A DNA stretch of 64,000 nucleotides from NCBI GenBank assembly GCA_023369685.1, contig SACZ01000002.1, forward strand, positions 124,001 to 188,000. Direction: 5' to 3'. This stretch comes from Prolixibacteraceae bacterium JC049. Lineage in GTDB: Bacteria > Bacteroidota > Bacteroidia > Bacteroidales > Prolixibacteraceae. Of this stretch, positions 55,413 through 64,000 are shown one piece after another; the stretch's first letter is position 1; each line of letters begins with the position of its first letter. The translations under genes and the position numbers were made by a program. A model generated the notes under the pieces. It saw only the letters and a program-made list of their open reading frames with translations. It did not search any database and was not told where the DNA came from.

Positions 55413-55444
55413 TCCACCAAATTAAAATTTAGAAACAGGAAGAG

Positions 55445-56752
55445 ATGAGTAATATTGTAGCAATTGTAGGAAGACCTAACGTGGGAAAATCGACACTTTT
55501 CAATCGATTTACTGAAACTCGAAAGGCCATCGTTAACGAAGAGGCTGGAGTTACACGTGACAGGAATTATGGAAAAGTTTGGTGGAATGGAGTTGAGTTC
55601 TCATTAATTGACACCGGAGGTTACGTTGTTAATTCTGACGATATTTTTGAAGAAGAGATCAGAAAGCAGGTGCGTTTAGCAATGGAAGAGGCCGACGTTA
55701 TTCTTTTTGTTGTTGACGTAGAAAATGGCATTACTGACATGGATCAGGAAGTAGCTCGTATTTTGCGTCAAGAAAGCAAACCAGTACACTTAGTAGTAAA
55801 CAAGGTAGATAACAATTCACGCCTGTACGATGCCAATGAATTTTATGCATTTGGGCTAGGAGATTTGAATTGCATTTCCTCTATAAATGGTAGTGGAACA
55901 GGTGATTTGTTAGACAGCATTGTTGAATCACTTCCAAAGAAAGCAGAAGAAGAAGACACCAGTGATGTACCTCGCTTCTCAATTGTTGGTCGCCCTAACG
56001 TGGGAAAATCGTCAATGATTAATGCGCTAATTGGAGAAGACAGACACATTGTAACAGATGTTGCTGGAACAACCAGAGATTCAATTCACACACGTTTCAA
56101 TAAGTTCGGATTGGATTTTATTCTAACAGATACTGCTGGATTACGTAAAAAAACGAAGGTACATGAAAATGTAGAGTTTTATTCTGTAATTCGCTCAGTG
56201 CGTGTTATTGAAAATAGTGATGTATGTATTTTAATGCTAGATGCCACACGAGGAATTGAAGCGCAGGACGTGAGTATCTTCAACCTTATTTGGCGTAACC
56301 GTAAAGGAGTTGTTATCCTTGTTAACAAATGGGATTTAATTGAGAAGGACACTCACTCTACAAAGAAATTTGAAGAAGAAATTCGCAAACGTATTGCTCC
56401 AAACACCGATGTGCCTATCATTTTTACATCTACTGTTACCAAACAGCGTATTCACCGCTCATTGGAAGAAGCAATGGAAGTTTACAAAAACAGAAAAACT
56501 CGAATTCCTACTTCGAAACTAAATGATATAATGTTGGATGCCATTGAGAAGTATCCACCACCAGCATACAAAGGGAAATACATCCGTATTAAATACGCAA
56601 CACAATTGCCTACGGCTACTCCTACATTTGCATTCTACGCCAACCTACCACAATATATTAAAGATCCATATCGAAGATATGTTGAAAACAAGTTGCGTGA
56701 AGAATTTGATTTAACAGGTATACCTATTCAGGTATTCTTCAGAAAGAAATAA
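55445..56752 (+). CDS. der: GTPase Der (EngA)
   Basis: This 435-residue protein has two tandem GTPase domains, the hallmark of Der, which acts in 50S assembly. Both P-loops are clear (GRPNVGKST near residue 8 and GRPNVGKSS near 180), with DTGG and DTAG switch motifs and NKVD/NKWD base-specificity motifs. A C-terminal KH-like domain (about 350-435) follows. It is in an operon with era and has a purine-rich Shine-Dalgarno sequence (AGGAAGAG). Confidence 0.97.
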   Translation: MSNIVAIVGRPNVGKSTLFNRFTETRKAIVNEEAGVTRDRNYGKVWWNGVEFSLIDTGGYVVNSDDIFEEEIRKQVRLAMEEADVILFVVDVENGITDMDQEVARILRQESKPVHLVVNKVDNNSRLYDANEFYAFGLGDLNCISSINGSGTGDLLDSIVESLPKKAEEEDTSDVPRFSIVGRPNVGKSSMINALIGEDRHIVTDVAGTTRDSIHTRFNKFGLDFILTDTAGLRKKTKVHENVEFYSVIRSVRVIENSDVCILMLDATRGIEAQDVSIFNLIWRNRKGVVILVNKWDLIEKDTHSTKKFEEEIRKRIAPNTDVPIIFTSTVTKQRIHRSLEEAMEVYKNRKTRIPTSKLNDIMLDAIEKYPPPAYKGKYIRIKYATQLPTATPTFAFYANLPQYIKDPYRRYVENKLREEFDLTGIPIQVFFRKK

Positions 56753-56772
56753 TTGAAATTCTATATTTCCGG

Positions 56773-56803
56773 AAAGGGTAGCTCACTTGAGTTGCCCTTT
56801 TTT
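56773..56803 (+). terminator. Terminator of era-der
   Basis: AAGGGTAGCTC pairs with GAGTTGCCCTT (11 bp, two wobbles) around a 4-base loop, followed by six Ts. Confidence 0.87.
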
Positions 56804-56918
56804 ATTGCTTTAAATTGAGCTAACTTTATTCGACAACACTACACATTAAACATTCGGTACAAACAGTCTATTTCCAACCATAAATAGCCACAATTAGCTT
56901 CTAGAAGTAAGTTTCACC

Positions 56919-57010
56919 TTGCGTGAGTGGTTGAAGTGGTCACGCCCGCAGACCGAAGGGCGAGGAGTATGAACAGAAAGCACGATCTGAACATGGTAAG
57001 GGGCACGCCC
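56919..57010. repeat. GC-rich structured intergenic element of unknown type
   Basis: This 92-bp block is about 59 % GC by hand count, against under 40 % around it. GCGTGA (56921) pairs with TCACGC (56940). CGCCC occurs twice (56943, 57006) and can pair with GGGCG (56958). GGTC (56938) with GACC (56951) interlocks with the first CGCCC/GGGCG pair in pseudoknot order. On the minus strand it begins GGGCGTGCCCC. From memory, GC-rich intergenic elements with such ends recur in Bacteroidota genomes; I cannot verify this. It lies between two terminators, has no ORF of note, and the rest of 56753-57075 holds nothing else I can support. Confidence 0.45.
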
Positions 57011-57019
57011 TAAAACAAG

Positions 57020-57049
57020 AAAAGCTGCTCAAATAAATGAACAGCTTTT
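57020..57049 (-). terminator. Terminator of ppiD-like gene
   Basis: AAAAGCTGTTCA pairs with TGAGCAGCTTTT (12 bp, one wobble) on the minus strand around a 6-base loop, then CTTGTTTT. Confidence 0.82.
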
Positions 57050-57075
57050 CGATATATTGTGGAAATTTCTTTCTA

Positions 57076-59181
57076 CTAATAGAAGCGAGTGCGGTTATCA
57101 ACAACCTCGGTATTGCTTTTCAATGCCTGGTATGCTTGATAGTTTGCACGGCTTGCCAAACTGCGGTTAAGTGAACCTTGAGTTTCCTTAACATCAGTTT
57201 TAGTTCCGTCGTTGATAGCAGTAACTTTTACCACGTACACACCGTTGTTTCCTTTAAGAGGTGTTGAAACCTTGTCTTTAGCTGCAAATGCAGACCATCC
57301 AACAATTGCTGGCTCCATTCCTACTCCAGGAACTGAGAATGAGTTGAAAGTTAAGTTATCGGCAGTTTTAACTTCAGTATTTAGCGTTGAAGCCAACTGA
57401 GCTAAGTCTGTTTTGTTAGCCATTTTTGCTTTAAGCATTTCGGCTTTCTTATCTTTTTTAACCTGTAGTTCAACACGTGCTTTAACCTCTGCCAAAGGAG
57501 CAATTCCTTCTGGAGTAATGTTTGATAAAGCAGCAATGATGAAGCTATCACCAATTTCGTAGATTGGAGATTCGTCAGAACCTTTAACAATGGCACCTAG
57601 CTCTGCATCGTAAACTCCGCGAACCAACATACGTGCTCCGTCCATACCGTTAACCATGCGGTCGGCTTTACGAACTGTAGCAACACGCTTAGCCAATTTC
57701 TGATCAGCAATTGCTTTGTCGAAATCTGCTTTAGTTGTGTTTTCGCTTGCAAATTTACTAGCAGCTTGGTAGATGTTCTGGTAAGTTTGAGAACTAGCCT
57801 CAATCTTACGCTCTAACACAGCCAATTGAACTTGCTTAGTTGTTTTTCCAACACGGTTTACTTTAATTAAGTGAATTCCGAATTGAGTACGAGCAACAAC
57901 CACTTCACCTTTCTTAGCTCCGAAAGCAGCCAATTCGAATGGTTTAACCATCTGGTTGCGCTTGAACCAACCTAGGTCACCACCTTTAGCAGCAGAACCT
58001 TTATCAGCTGAGAACTTCTTAGCCAGTTTAGCGAAGTTAGCTCCTTTTTTCACCAATGTTTTCAAACTATCAACAGTTGCTTCTGCAGCTGCAACTTCAG
58101 CTTGAGTTTTAGGCTGAATAAGGATATGGCTTGCTTTTACTGAATCTGGCAAGTGTTTGAATGAGTTGATTTTTGCCAACTTCCATGAGTTATTTTCTTT
58201 GTAAGGACCGTAAATAGCACCTTCTTCAGAAGCAAATGCCCATTCTGACATTGCAGTAGGAAGCTCTTCTTTCTTTGAGAAAGTATTTGCAAAGTTTACA
58301 TCTGAGTTCAAGTTTACGAACTGAACGTTATCTGTAGCTTTTGCAAAATCAGCTTTTAATTCGTTTGTATATTTTTCAGTTGCTTTATCATCGTCAGCCG
58401 ATGGAATAACGTCGAAACTTACATATTCGATACGACGACTTTCAGACTGCTTGTAATCATCTTTATGTGCTTCATAGTATTTTTTCAAATCTGCATCTGA
58501 AACTTTAACCAATGAATCAGCAATTGTATTGAAGCTTTGCTGAACGAATTCGATGTTTACCTTATGATTCTGAGCTTTCAAGTTTTTCTCAGCTTCGGCT
58601 TTAGTAGTGTAAAGCCCTTTAGCCAACATCGTGTTGTACTTGCTGGTCATGCGCTCATTGTAAATCTGATCTTCCATGTACTTCCACCACATGGCTTGTC
58701 TACCTGACGGATCAAACTCTCTATTCTTAAGGAAATTAATCAACATTGACTTGTTGAATTCACCTGTTTGAGGATTGCGGAATACCTGACGAATTAGCTG
58801 GTGAGGGTTATCGCCCTGAACCAATTGGTTTAATTCTTCAGTTGAAACTGCAACACCAAGGTTGTCGAATACTTTGGTCATGATTAATTCACGAACCAGA
58901 GTTTGAAATGTGTTCTCTCTCACCTGAGTCATAGTAGCGTCATCTAGCGCGGTACGTCCGGTATTCATCTTATAGATTTCAACCATTTCGTCTACCTTAC
59001 GCTGGAAATCAGGATACTGAACAGTCTCTCCATCGATTTCAGCGATTTCTAACTGACTACTTCTAAGAATTGAGCTTCCTGAACGAAGCATATCTCCCAG
59101 GATAAATGCAACCAATGCCAATCCAATAATAATTGCTACTAAAAGTCCGGCACGGTTTCTGATTCGTTCTAATGTTGCCAT
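57076..59181 (-). CDS. PpiD-like periplasmic peptidyl-prolyl isomerase
   Basis: The 701-residue protein has a short cytoplasmic start, one membrane helix (about 12-30; LLVAIIIGLALVAFILGDM), a SurA-N/PpiD chaperone region (about 35-225), a rotamase (parvulin) domain (about 340-440; KASHILIQ, GGDLGWFKRNQMVKPFE, QFGIHLIKV) and a second degenerate parvulin-like region. This is the PpiD layout: inner-membrane-anchored with the chaperone in the periplasm, helping outer-membrane proteins fold. It is followed by a terminator and has its own upstream spacer of 315 bases. Confidence 0.88.
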   Translation of the reverse strand: MATLERIRNRAGLLVAIIIGLALVAFILGDMLRSGSSILRSSQLEIAEIDGETVQYPDFQRKVDEMVEIYKMNTGRTALDDATMTQVRENTFQTLVRELIMTKVFDNLGVAVSTEELNQLVQGDNPHQLIRQVFRNPQTGEFNKSMLINFLKNREFDPSGRQAMWWKYMEDQIYNERMTSKYNTMLAKGLYTTKAEAEKNLKAQNHKVNIEFVQQSFNTIADSLVKVSDADLKKYYEAHKDDYKQSESRRIEYVSFDVIPSADDDKATEKYTNELKADFAKATDNVQFVNLNSDVNFANTFSKKEELPTAMSEWAFASEEGAIYGPYKENNSWKLAKINSFKHLPDSVKASHILIQPKTQAEVAAAEATVDSLKTLVKKGANFAKLAKKFSADKGSAAKGGDLGWFKRNQMVKPFELAAFGAKKGEVVVARTQFGIHLIKVNRVGKTTKQVQLAVLERKIEASSQTYQNIYQAASKFASENTTKADFDKAIADQKLAKRVATVRKADRMVNGMDGARMLVRGVYDAELGAIVKGSDESPIYEIGDSFIIAALSNITPEGIAPLAEVKARVELQVKKDKKAEMLKAKMANKTDLAQLASTLNTEVKTADNLTFNSFSVPGVGMEPAIVGWSAFAAKDKVSTPLKGNNGVYVVKVTAINDGTKTDVKETQGSLNRSLASRANYQAYQALKSNTEVVDNRTRFY

Positions 59182-59496
59182 CGAATACTATTTATGAATT
59201 TTTACTTAAGTTTTTTCTATGGTATAAAATTTGAGCTACGAAGATAATAATTTTCAGTAGTAAACCTTGATTGTTTCCCATTATTTACCATAACGAATCG
59301 GCACATTTATCCACAAGAAATAGGATACTACCTGAAGTTTTGAACGATTTTAAATAACTATATAGCTTAATAGTGCCAGTAGAGTAGAATCTGAATAGTA
59401 CAATTGTACTCAAATAAGGAAAGAGAAAAAAGAAAGGATAGCTGAAAAAGGTAGTAAATTATTCCGTGTGCTTGAGTTCTGAAGAGACTAACCAAC
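59182..59496. other. Spacer between lptC and the ppiD-like gene
   Basis: It contains the perfect 14-bp palindrome AGTACAATTGTACT (59397-59410) and a one-mismatch -7 box for the ppiD-like gene near 59237-59244. No terminator for the lptC operon and no ORF stand out. In some relatives I recall a CBS-domain (hemolysin-like) gene at this position; none is present here. Confidence 0.35.
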
Positions 59497-60063
59497 CTAC
59501 TGTTGTGCCTCTTCCTGCTCAAACTCCACTTCTCCAGATAAATTATCGAATTCTGGATTACTTAAATCTTGACTGGAACGAAATCCTGTCCCCGACAATA
59601 CACTGTTCTTGCTAATTAATTGCACAAACTGATCGGTATAGATCAATTTCTTTTTAGCATCCCAGAATAACTGTTCCGACTTTAATGTATCACCAGCACC
59701 ATTGGATACCACCACATTAATTTTAGCTTCGTACAACTGTTCTTTCTCATGAAGAATAGCATACTTACACGAAAGCCTCGACAATTCACCGGTTTCCTCA
59801 TTCAAGCGAGTAATAACACATCCCTGAGGGAATTCGGTATATGGTTTCTTCGGATCGTATTTGTACTGATGTAATTCAGGCGCCTCAAGTGTTCCTTGCA
59901 CCTTAGCCGAATCGGTTCTTGTTACTTTTAAGTTGTAACTACTCAGATAAGGATATTCTTGTGTCTCGAACTGAGCAATTTTCTTCACATCGTTCTTACA
60001 CGACGAAAAAAGCACTGTCGCCCCCACTAAGGAGGCAACAATGCTTCTTTTTATCTGTTTCAT
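59497..60063 (-). CDS. lptC: LPS-transport protein LptC-like lipoprotein
   Basis: This 188-residue lipoprotein (lipobox LFSSC, Cys22) matches the Bacteroidota LptC family of the lipopolysaccharide bridge. Motifs are YLSSYNLKVTRTDSAKVQGTL, EFPQGCVITRLNEETGELS, LYEAKINVVVSNGAGDTLKSEQLFWDAKKKLIYTD and the end SVLSGTGFRSSQDLSN, a repeated beta-jelly-roll. I start at the ATG at 60063, the first residue of a good signal; the longer frame overlaps the TPR gene. It follows that gene by 19 bases. Confidence 0.85.
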   Translation of the reverse strand: MKQIKRSIVASLVGATVLFSSCKNDVKKIAQFETQEYPYLSSYNLKVTRTDSAKVQGTLEAPELHQYKYDPKKPYTEFPQGCVITRLNEETGELSRLSCKYAILHEKEQLYEAKINVVVSNGAGDTLKSEQLFWDAKKKLIYTDQFVQLISKNSVLSGTGFRSSQDLSNPEFDNLSGEVEFEQEEAQQ

Positions 60064-60082
60064 TAATCTTTTCAGAGTAATA

Positions 60083-61708
60083 TTACTTGATTGTACGTAC
60101 AGTTGTTGTTTCATTAATCCAACCTTCTACTTTATACTTCGAACCATCAGTTAGAGTACGCATAAATGCTTCTTCTTTCTTTGGGAAGTAACCTTTGTAA
60201 GTTTTAATTAAACGGTTGCAATCAGCTGCAATTGATGGATCAGCTTTTTTAGCTCTATTGAAATAGTCAACAGCTACCCAGAATACAGTTTGCTTCTCGA
60301 ATGCATCAGTTGAGAATTTACTACTTGAAGTAGCATAAATCAATCCAATCAACTTCAAAGCTTCACCATTTTTAGGATTAAGTGCCAATGACTTTTTAGC
60401 AATGTTTCTTGCACCTTTTAGGTCCTTATTCTTGTAACTCAATACAGCCAATTCGAAAGTATATTTCGCTTTCAAATTGTTATCTTTCTCTTCAGCAATT
60501 GCCTTATTGAAATACTCAACAGCTTTAGCATTGTCATTCTCGCGAATAAACATTTTAGCCATGTTGTATGCAGCTTCTGCCGATGGAGCAATCTTATATA
60601 GTTGCTCTGAACCTTTCATGTATAGTTCGCTATCATCACATCCCTGACGATCTAACATACGAAGCATTTTCTTAATCGCTTCAGCATCGTCTGCATGTTC
60701 TGCAAATTTAGGAGTGTAGATACGAATAAGTGCTTCGCAGTCGGCAGCACCACTCTTTTGGAAATAGTCATCGATACGTGATTTTGCTTCAGCATAACCT
60801 TTCTTTTCATCATCAGTTTTAGCTTTAGCTCCAATCACCTCAACAAGTCCCATCAATTTATCATACGCTTCCAATACTTTATCTTTCTCGAATTCTCCAG
60901 CGTTGTAAAGACGAACAATATTTGGAAAATGGATAACAAAAACTGCCAATTCCGACTTAGCTCCCTGAAGTTCAATTGACTTCTCTCCCATTTCGTAAGC
61001 TTTCTTCAAGAATGCCAATGATTCTTCTTCCGACTTCTCTAGTTTCTTAGCTACGATACGACCGAAATCATACAGCTTTTTACCAATAACATAACCTTCG
61101 TCTCCAAAATTCTTGATACGTTGATCGTATACTGACATAATAGTATCAAGATATTGTCTCTTTACCTTCTGACTAGAAGCTTTATCCAATAATTTCTCGT
61201 AGATCTTCACACCATGTAGGTAAATGTTCTTCGAAGACTTTGGATATTTAGTATAAACAAAGCGCCAGTGTGGCAATGCTGATTTATAATCCTTCTGACG
61301 ACGGAATTGATCGTAAAGAGAAGCATTCTGCAAATACTCGCTATCATCTACCAATTGGTCGTGTGACTTATCAGAAACACCACCAGCAGAAGAACTCACT
61401 TTAGGTTCAACACCATCAAATGGGAAATCAAAAGTATCACCATCTTTCCCTTCAATACTTAATTTCTTTGTTTCATCAAGGAATGAGAATTTAATGTACT
61501 TTGTTTTAGCGTGTACTTTAATTTCATATTTTCCATCGAATGAAGTAAAGTAGCTGTCTGATGACTTGTGAGCACCAACAGTTACTCCTGATGCAGGCTC
61601 TCCGTTTAGGTAAACTGTTCCTTTAATCACACGTTGTGCAAAAGTTGCACCGCAAACCAAAAGAAAAGCTACCAGTAGAGTTGCTGAGCGTAAAATAGAA
61701 TTTTTCAT
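60083..61708 (-). CDS. Secreted TPR protein with N-terminal carboxypeptidase-regulatory-like domain
   Basis: The 541-residue exported protein (signal peptide to about residue 24) has a small beta domain (about 25-100; GTVYLNGEPASGVTVGAHKSSD) and then TPR repeats through most of the length (about 115-510). The conserved block before lptC suggests an envelope-assembly role, but the exact function is unknown. Genes above and below (outer-membrane protein, lptC) are spaced by about 20 bases, so they form one operon. Confidence 0.7.
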   Translation of the reverse strand: MKNSILRSATLLVAFLLVCGATFAQRVIKGTVYLNGEPASGVTVGAHKSSDSYFTSFDGKYEIKVHAKTKYIKFSFLDETKKLSIEGKDGDTFDFPFDGVEPKVSSSAGGVSDKSHDQLVDDSEYLQNASLYDQFRRQKDYKSALPHWRFVYTKYPKSSKNIYLHGVKIYEKLLDKASSQKVKRQYLDTIMSVYDQRIKNFGDEGYVIGKKLYDFGRIVAKKLEKSEEESLAFLKKAYEMGEKSIELQGAKSELAVFVIHFPNIVRLYNAGEFEKDKVLEAYDKLMGLVEVIGAKAKTDDEKKGYAEAKSRIDDYFQKSGAADCEALIRIYTPKFAEHADDAEAIKKMLRMLDRQGCDDSELYMKGSEQLYKIAPSAEAAYNMAKMFIRENDNAKAVEYFNKAIAEEKDNNLKAKYTFELAVLSYKNKDLKGARNIAKKSLALNPKNGEALKLIGLIYATSSSKFSTDAFEKQTVFWVAVDYFNRAKKADPSIAADCNRLIKTYKGYFPKKEEAFMRTLTDGSKYKVEGWINETTTVRTIK

Positions 61709-61733
61709 AACCCTCTGAAATTATATTTTGCTA

Positions 61734-63053
61734 TTAATCAAATTGTCGTTTTATGAACCAATTGTCATATAGTGAGAAGCTAACATTTAGCTTAACGTAG
61801 TTCTCACGAACCAAACCATCTTTGATGGATCCCATTCGGCCTAATTCAACACCAATATTCACCATAGAACTCTGCATGCGCTTCAATGAGTTACTCAATG
61901 GCAAACCTAGTCCAAATGTCATGCCATATTTGCTTAGTGTCTTATTGTTGACCTTCAAATACCCATTTGTATAGTTGAATCCAGCACGATATGAAACTCT
62001 GTTGTAATATCCTTTTAATGCATATTTGTTAGGTGTCCATTCGGCTCCAATTGCTATTTGGTTCAAATCGGTCAATTCATTATCGTAATCGCGTTGCGGT
62101 CCAAAATCGATTTTGGCATTGCTCCAGTTTTGACGATAATAATCCAGGTTCACTATTAATTTCTTCTTGTAGTTGTAGCTAAAACCAATTCCAAATGCCG
62201 ATGGCATAGTAATATCATAGTCTGCCTTAGTTCTAGCGGCAATTGTATCTCTTAATGTTTGAGTTTGATTATTATTTATAACAATAGAGGTTGTTCTGTA
62301 AATCGCATTCTTAACTTCAGTGTTGAAATCGCTTTCCGACTCATAGGTAGCACCAATAGTTAATTCATGGTTCTTATTGAACTTGTGTGTATACTGCACT
62401 CCAAAATCGAAGCGAATTTTTCGCACTCGCAAAGAATCGTATTTCTGATAAGAATAGGCCCCTACAGATGGGAAACCAAGCGTAGTATTCTTAGTTAAAC
62501 TACCAAAGATGTATGACATATTTGCTCCTACCGATAAGTTTGGAGTAATATCAAATGCTTGTCCTAAGAATACTTTAGATAGCGATCCTTCACCAAAATA
62601 GTTAGCAGCAGCAGTTCCTTCTGAAACTTTCTCTGTTTGAATAATATCATAACCAGCATCTGAATAAGGACGTAATCCAAATGTCACAGCCGACCAACTT
62701 GTAATTGGAAAGTTGAACGCAAAATACTGGAAGTTTGTATTGTTGTTGTTTTGACTAAAGTTAGCGTCTTTAAAACTCGATTGCTTCGAAGTAAGTCCTG
62801 CTTCAAATATAAACGACATAGTATCGATAGCAGTGTATGACGCTGGGTTAGTGAGATTCAGCTGATTTTTACTTCGGGAAGCAATTGCGGCTCCTCCCAT
62901 CGCTGATGTTCGCCCGAACGAAGTTGGTTGTAACTCTCCAATTCCAAATCGAGAATAGGGCGATGTAGTATTGTTATTATTAACTTTCTGTGCAAAAATG
63001 TTGACTGTCAATAACAATAAGCCAACGAAGATCGTTATTTTCTTATTTAACAT
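61734..63053 (-). CDS. Outer-membrane beta-barrel protein (FadL-like look)
   Basis: The 439-residue protein has a signal peptide (to about residue 21) and a barrel of alternating strands with a terminal aromatic-rich end (VSFSLYDNWFIKRQFD). The opening SPYSRFGIGELQPTSFGRTSAMGGAAIA resembles FadL/OMPP1-like and PorV-like channels, but similarity is weak. Its start overlaps the end of coaX by 11 bases, so they are translationally coupled. Co-occurrence with a TPR protein and lptC suggests a role in the outer membrane. The substrate is unknown. Confidence 0.68.
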   Translation of the reverse strand: MLNKKITIFVGLLLLTVNIFAQKVNNNNTTSPYSRFGIGELQPTSFGRTSAMGGAAIASRSKNQLNLTNPASYTAIDTMSFIFEAGLTSKQSSFKDANFSQNNNNTNFQYFAFNFPITSWSAVTFGLRPYSDAGYDIIQTEKVSEGTAAANYFGEGSLSKVFLGQAFDITPNLSVGANMSYIFGSLTKNTTLGFPSVGAYSYQKYDSLRVRKIRFDFGVQYTHKFNKNHELTIGATYESESDFNTEVKNAIYRTTSIVINNNQTQTLRDTIAARTKADYDITMPSAFGIGFSYNYKKKLIVNLDYYRQNWSNAKIDFGPQRDYDNELTDLNQIAIGAEWTPNKYALKGYYNRVSYRAGFNYTNGYLKVNNKTLSKYGMTFGLGLPLSNSLKRMQSSMVNIGVELGRMGSIKDGLVRENYVKLNVSFSLYDNWFIKRQFD

Positions 63054-63771
63054 TGAATTCCAATATTCTATTTAAACCGTACATTATCAGATTGAAGTCT
63101 ACAAAGATGGAATTTTTTAACTTCTTATCAAAAAAATTCGCATCGCCGCCAGTTAAAAATACTTTCAGCTTGGGATAGCTCATTTTTAGCTGGTTAATGT
63201 AACCTTCAATTTCGTATACCATTCCTATTACAACTCCTTGAATAATTGCTTCTGCTGTATTTTGCCCCATATGGGCGTTAATTTCGTCAGCTTTCAACAA
63301 CGGCAACTTACCAGTGAAATGATGTAACGCTTTAAAGCGCGTATTCAATCCAGGTGATATATTTCCGCCCAGATACTGATTCTTATCGTTAACCAATTCA
63401 TAGGTTATTGCAGTACCAGCATCAACAATTAAAATGGGAGTATCGGGATGTAGTGAGTTAGCTCCAATGGCTGCAGCCAAACGATCAGCGCCTAATGTCT
63501 CAGGTGTTTTATATAGGTTCTGAATCGGAACAGGAGTGCTGTGCGTTAATTCTATCACATTATCGAACAGTGCATTTGCCTCAACCAATAGCTGTTGGGG
63601 CAAAATACGAACAGAGCTAATAATAACATTCTCTAGTTCTGGATGATTTTGTTTCCACTTCTTCAAATCTTCAACTGTTATGTCGGATTGTGAAAATGAA
63701 GCGTTCATCTTTCCATTACTAAAGAAGGCTACTTTACCTCTGGTGTTTCCTATGTCGATAATGAGATTCAT
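63043..63771 (-). CDS. coaX: Type III pantothenate kinase
   Basis: The 242-residue CoaX phosphorylates pantothenate, the first step of coenzyme A synthesis. Family motifs are LIIDIGNTRGKVA (phosphate loop), GADRLAAAIGA, VDAGTAITYELV and GGNISPGLNTRFKALHHFTGKLP. Length is typical. It sits directly after nadC (3-base gap) and overlaps the next gene, a compact operon mixing cofactor and envelope genes. Confidence 0.95.
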   Translation of the reverse strand: MNLIIDIGNTRGKVAFFSNGKMNASFSQSDITVEDLKKWKQNHPELENVIISSVRILPQQLLVEANALFDNVIELTHSTPVPIQNLYKTPETLGADRLAAAIGANSLHPDTPILIVDAGTAITYELVNDKNQYLGGNISPGLNTRFKALHHFTGKLPLLKADEINAHMGQNTAEAIIQGVVIGMVYEIEGYINQLKMSYPKLKVFLTGGDANFFDKKLKNSIFVDFNLIMYGLNRILEFNVK

Positions 63772-63774
63772 TAA

Positions 63775-64000
63775 TTACATTTCGATGTTTTGACTAATAT
63801 CTAGTGCCATTACCGAATGAGTAAGTGCTCCGATCGAGATAAAATCGACACCCGTTTCGGCTACCTCCTTTACTCTTGCCAGGTTCATATTACCTGAAGC
63901 TTCTACTTTAGCAGCTCCATTGATAATTTGTACCGCCTCAGTCATTGTGGTATTATCCATGTTATCAAGCATAATCACATCGGCTTTGGCAGCCAATGCT
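63775..64000 (-). CDS. nadC: Nicotinate-nucleotide pyrophosphorylase, C-terminal part (cut by window edge)
   Basis: Only the last 75 residues or so are inside the window; the frame is open through base 64000 and the true start lies beyond it. The motifs AKADVIMLDNMDNTTMTEAV, VEASGNMNLARVKEVAETGVDFISIG and ALTHSVMALDIS are the C-terminal end of quinolinate phosphoribosyltransferase, an enzyme of NAD synthesis. It is the first visible gene of the nadC-coaX operon. Confidence 0.9.
   Translation of the reverse strand, partial: ALAAKADVIMLDNMDNTTMTEAVQIINGAAKVEASGNMNLARVKEVAETGVDFISIGALTHSVMALDISQNIEM

Noticed and set aside
56919-57010. A tRNA or tmRNA in the GC-rich block
   Set aside because: No acceptor stem, TΨC-like arm or CCA end could be laid out; complementary segments do not form a cloverleaf.

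Overview
The window looks like chromosomal DNA of a Bacteroidota species, most likely a marine or sediment member of the Bacteroidales/Marinilabiliales. Supporting signs are SusC/SusD pairs, a FecI/FecR-type sigma/anti-sigma pair, C-terminal type IX secretion (T9SS) sorting domains, type III glutamine synthetase, many Cys-anchored lipoproteins, a low-GC base composition, and promoters of the Bacteroidota form TTG-N19/20-TAnnTTTG. No tRNA, rRNA, CRISPR array, transposase or phage module was found. The genus assignment is inference.

Layout. 1-7.3 kb: a PorE-like OmpA lipoprotein, glnN, an M20 dipeptidase and a solitary VTC-domain protein. 7.4-14.4 kb: a secreted PL8 chondroitinase-ABC-like lyase, a tiny secreted protein with a LytTR-like tail, and a LacI regulator transcribed with a 5'-nucleotidase lipoprotein. 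14.4-17.7 kb: an XRE/S24 (LexA/CI-like) regulator divergent from a two-gene DNA-repair-type operon (TIGR03916 radical SAM plus DUF4130 protein). 17.8-23.4 kb: a TonB-dependent receptor and an eight-haem cytochrome/TPR lipoprotein. 23.7-38 kb: a polysaccharide-utilization locus with a GH127-like enzyme, DUF3823 protein, SusD, SusC, FecR, ECF sigma factor and LacI regulator, divergent from uxaB-uxaA. 38-42 kb: HIT protein, greA and small envelope genes. 42.2-48.6 kb: an operon of an unknown secreted protein, an STN-type TonB receptor, a DUF4249 lipoprotein and a macroglobulin-like protein. 48.7-56.8 kb: rpsP and rimM, a giant sortilin/BNR T9SS protein coupled to a small lipoprotein, then era-der. 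57-64 kb: an envelope/cofactor group read leftward: nadC (cut by the window edge), coaX, outer-membrane protein, TPR protein, lptC and ppiD.

How the genes work together. The 23.7-38 kb locus plausibly imports and trims a uronate-containing glycan and feeds the uronate into the tagaturonate/altronate route. The LacI-uxaB spacer carries a dense cluster of TTGCACAA/TTGCGCAA-type sites. The XRE/S24-repair pair resembles a small damage-responsive module, with a shared half-site at both promoters and an intrinsic-terminator hairpin inside the repair operon leader. The 42-48 kb operon is the least understood multi-gene unit. A 59 % GC, 90-bp intergenic element at 56.92-57.01 kb stands out in composition. 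All promoter, operator and terminator calls were made by eye.
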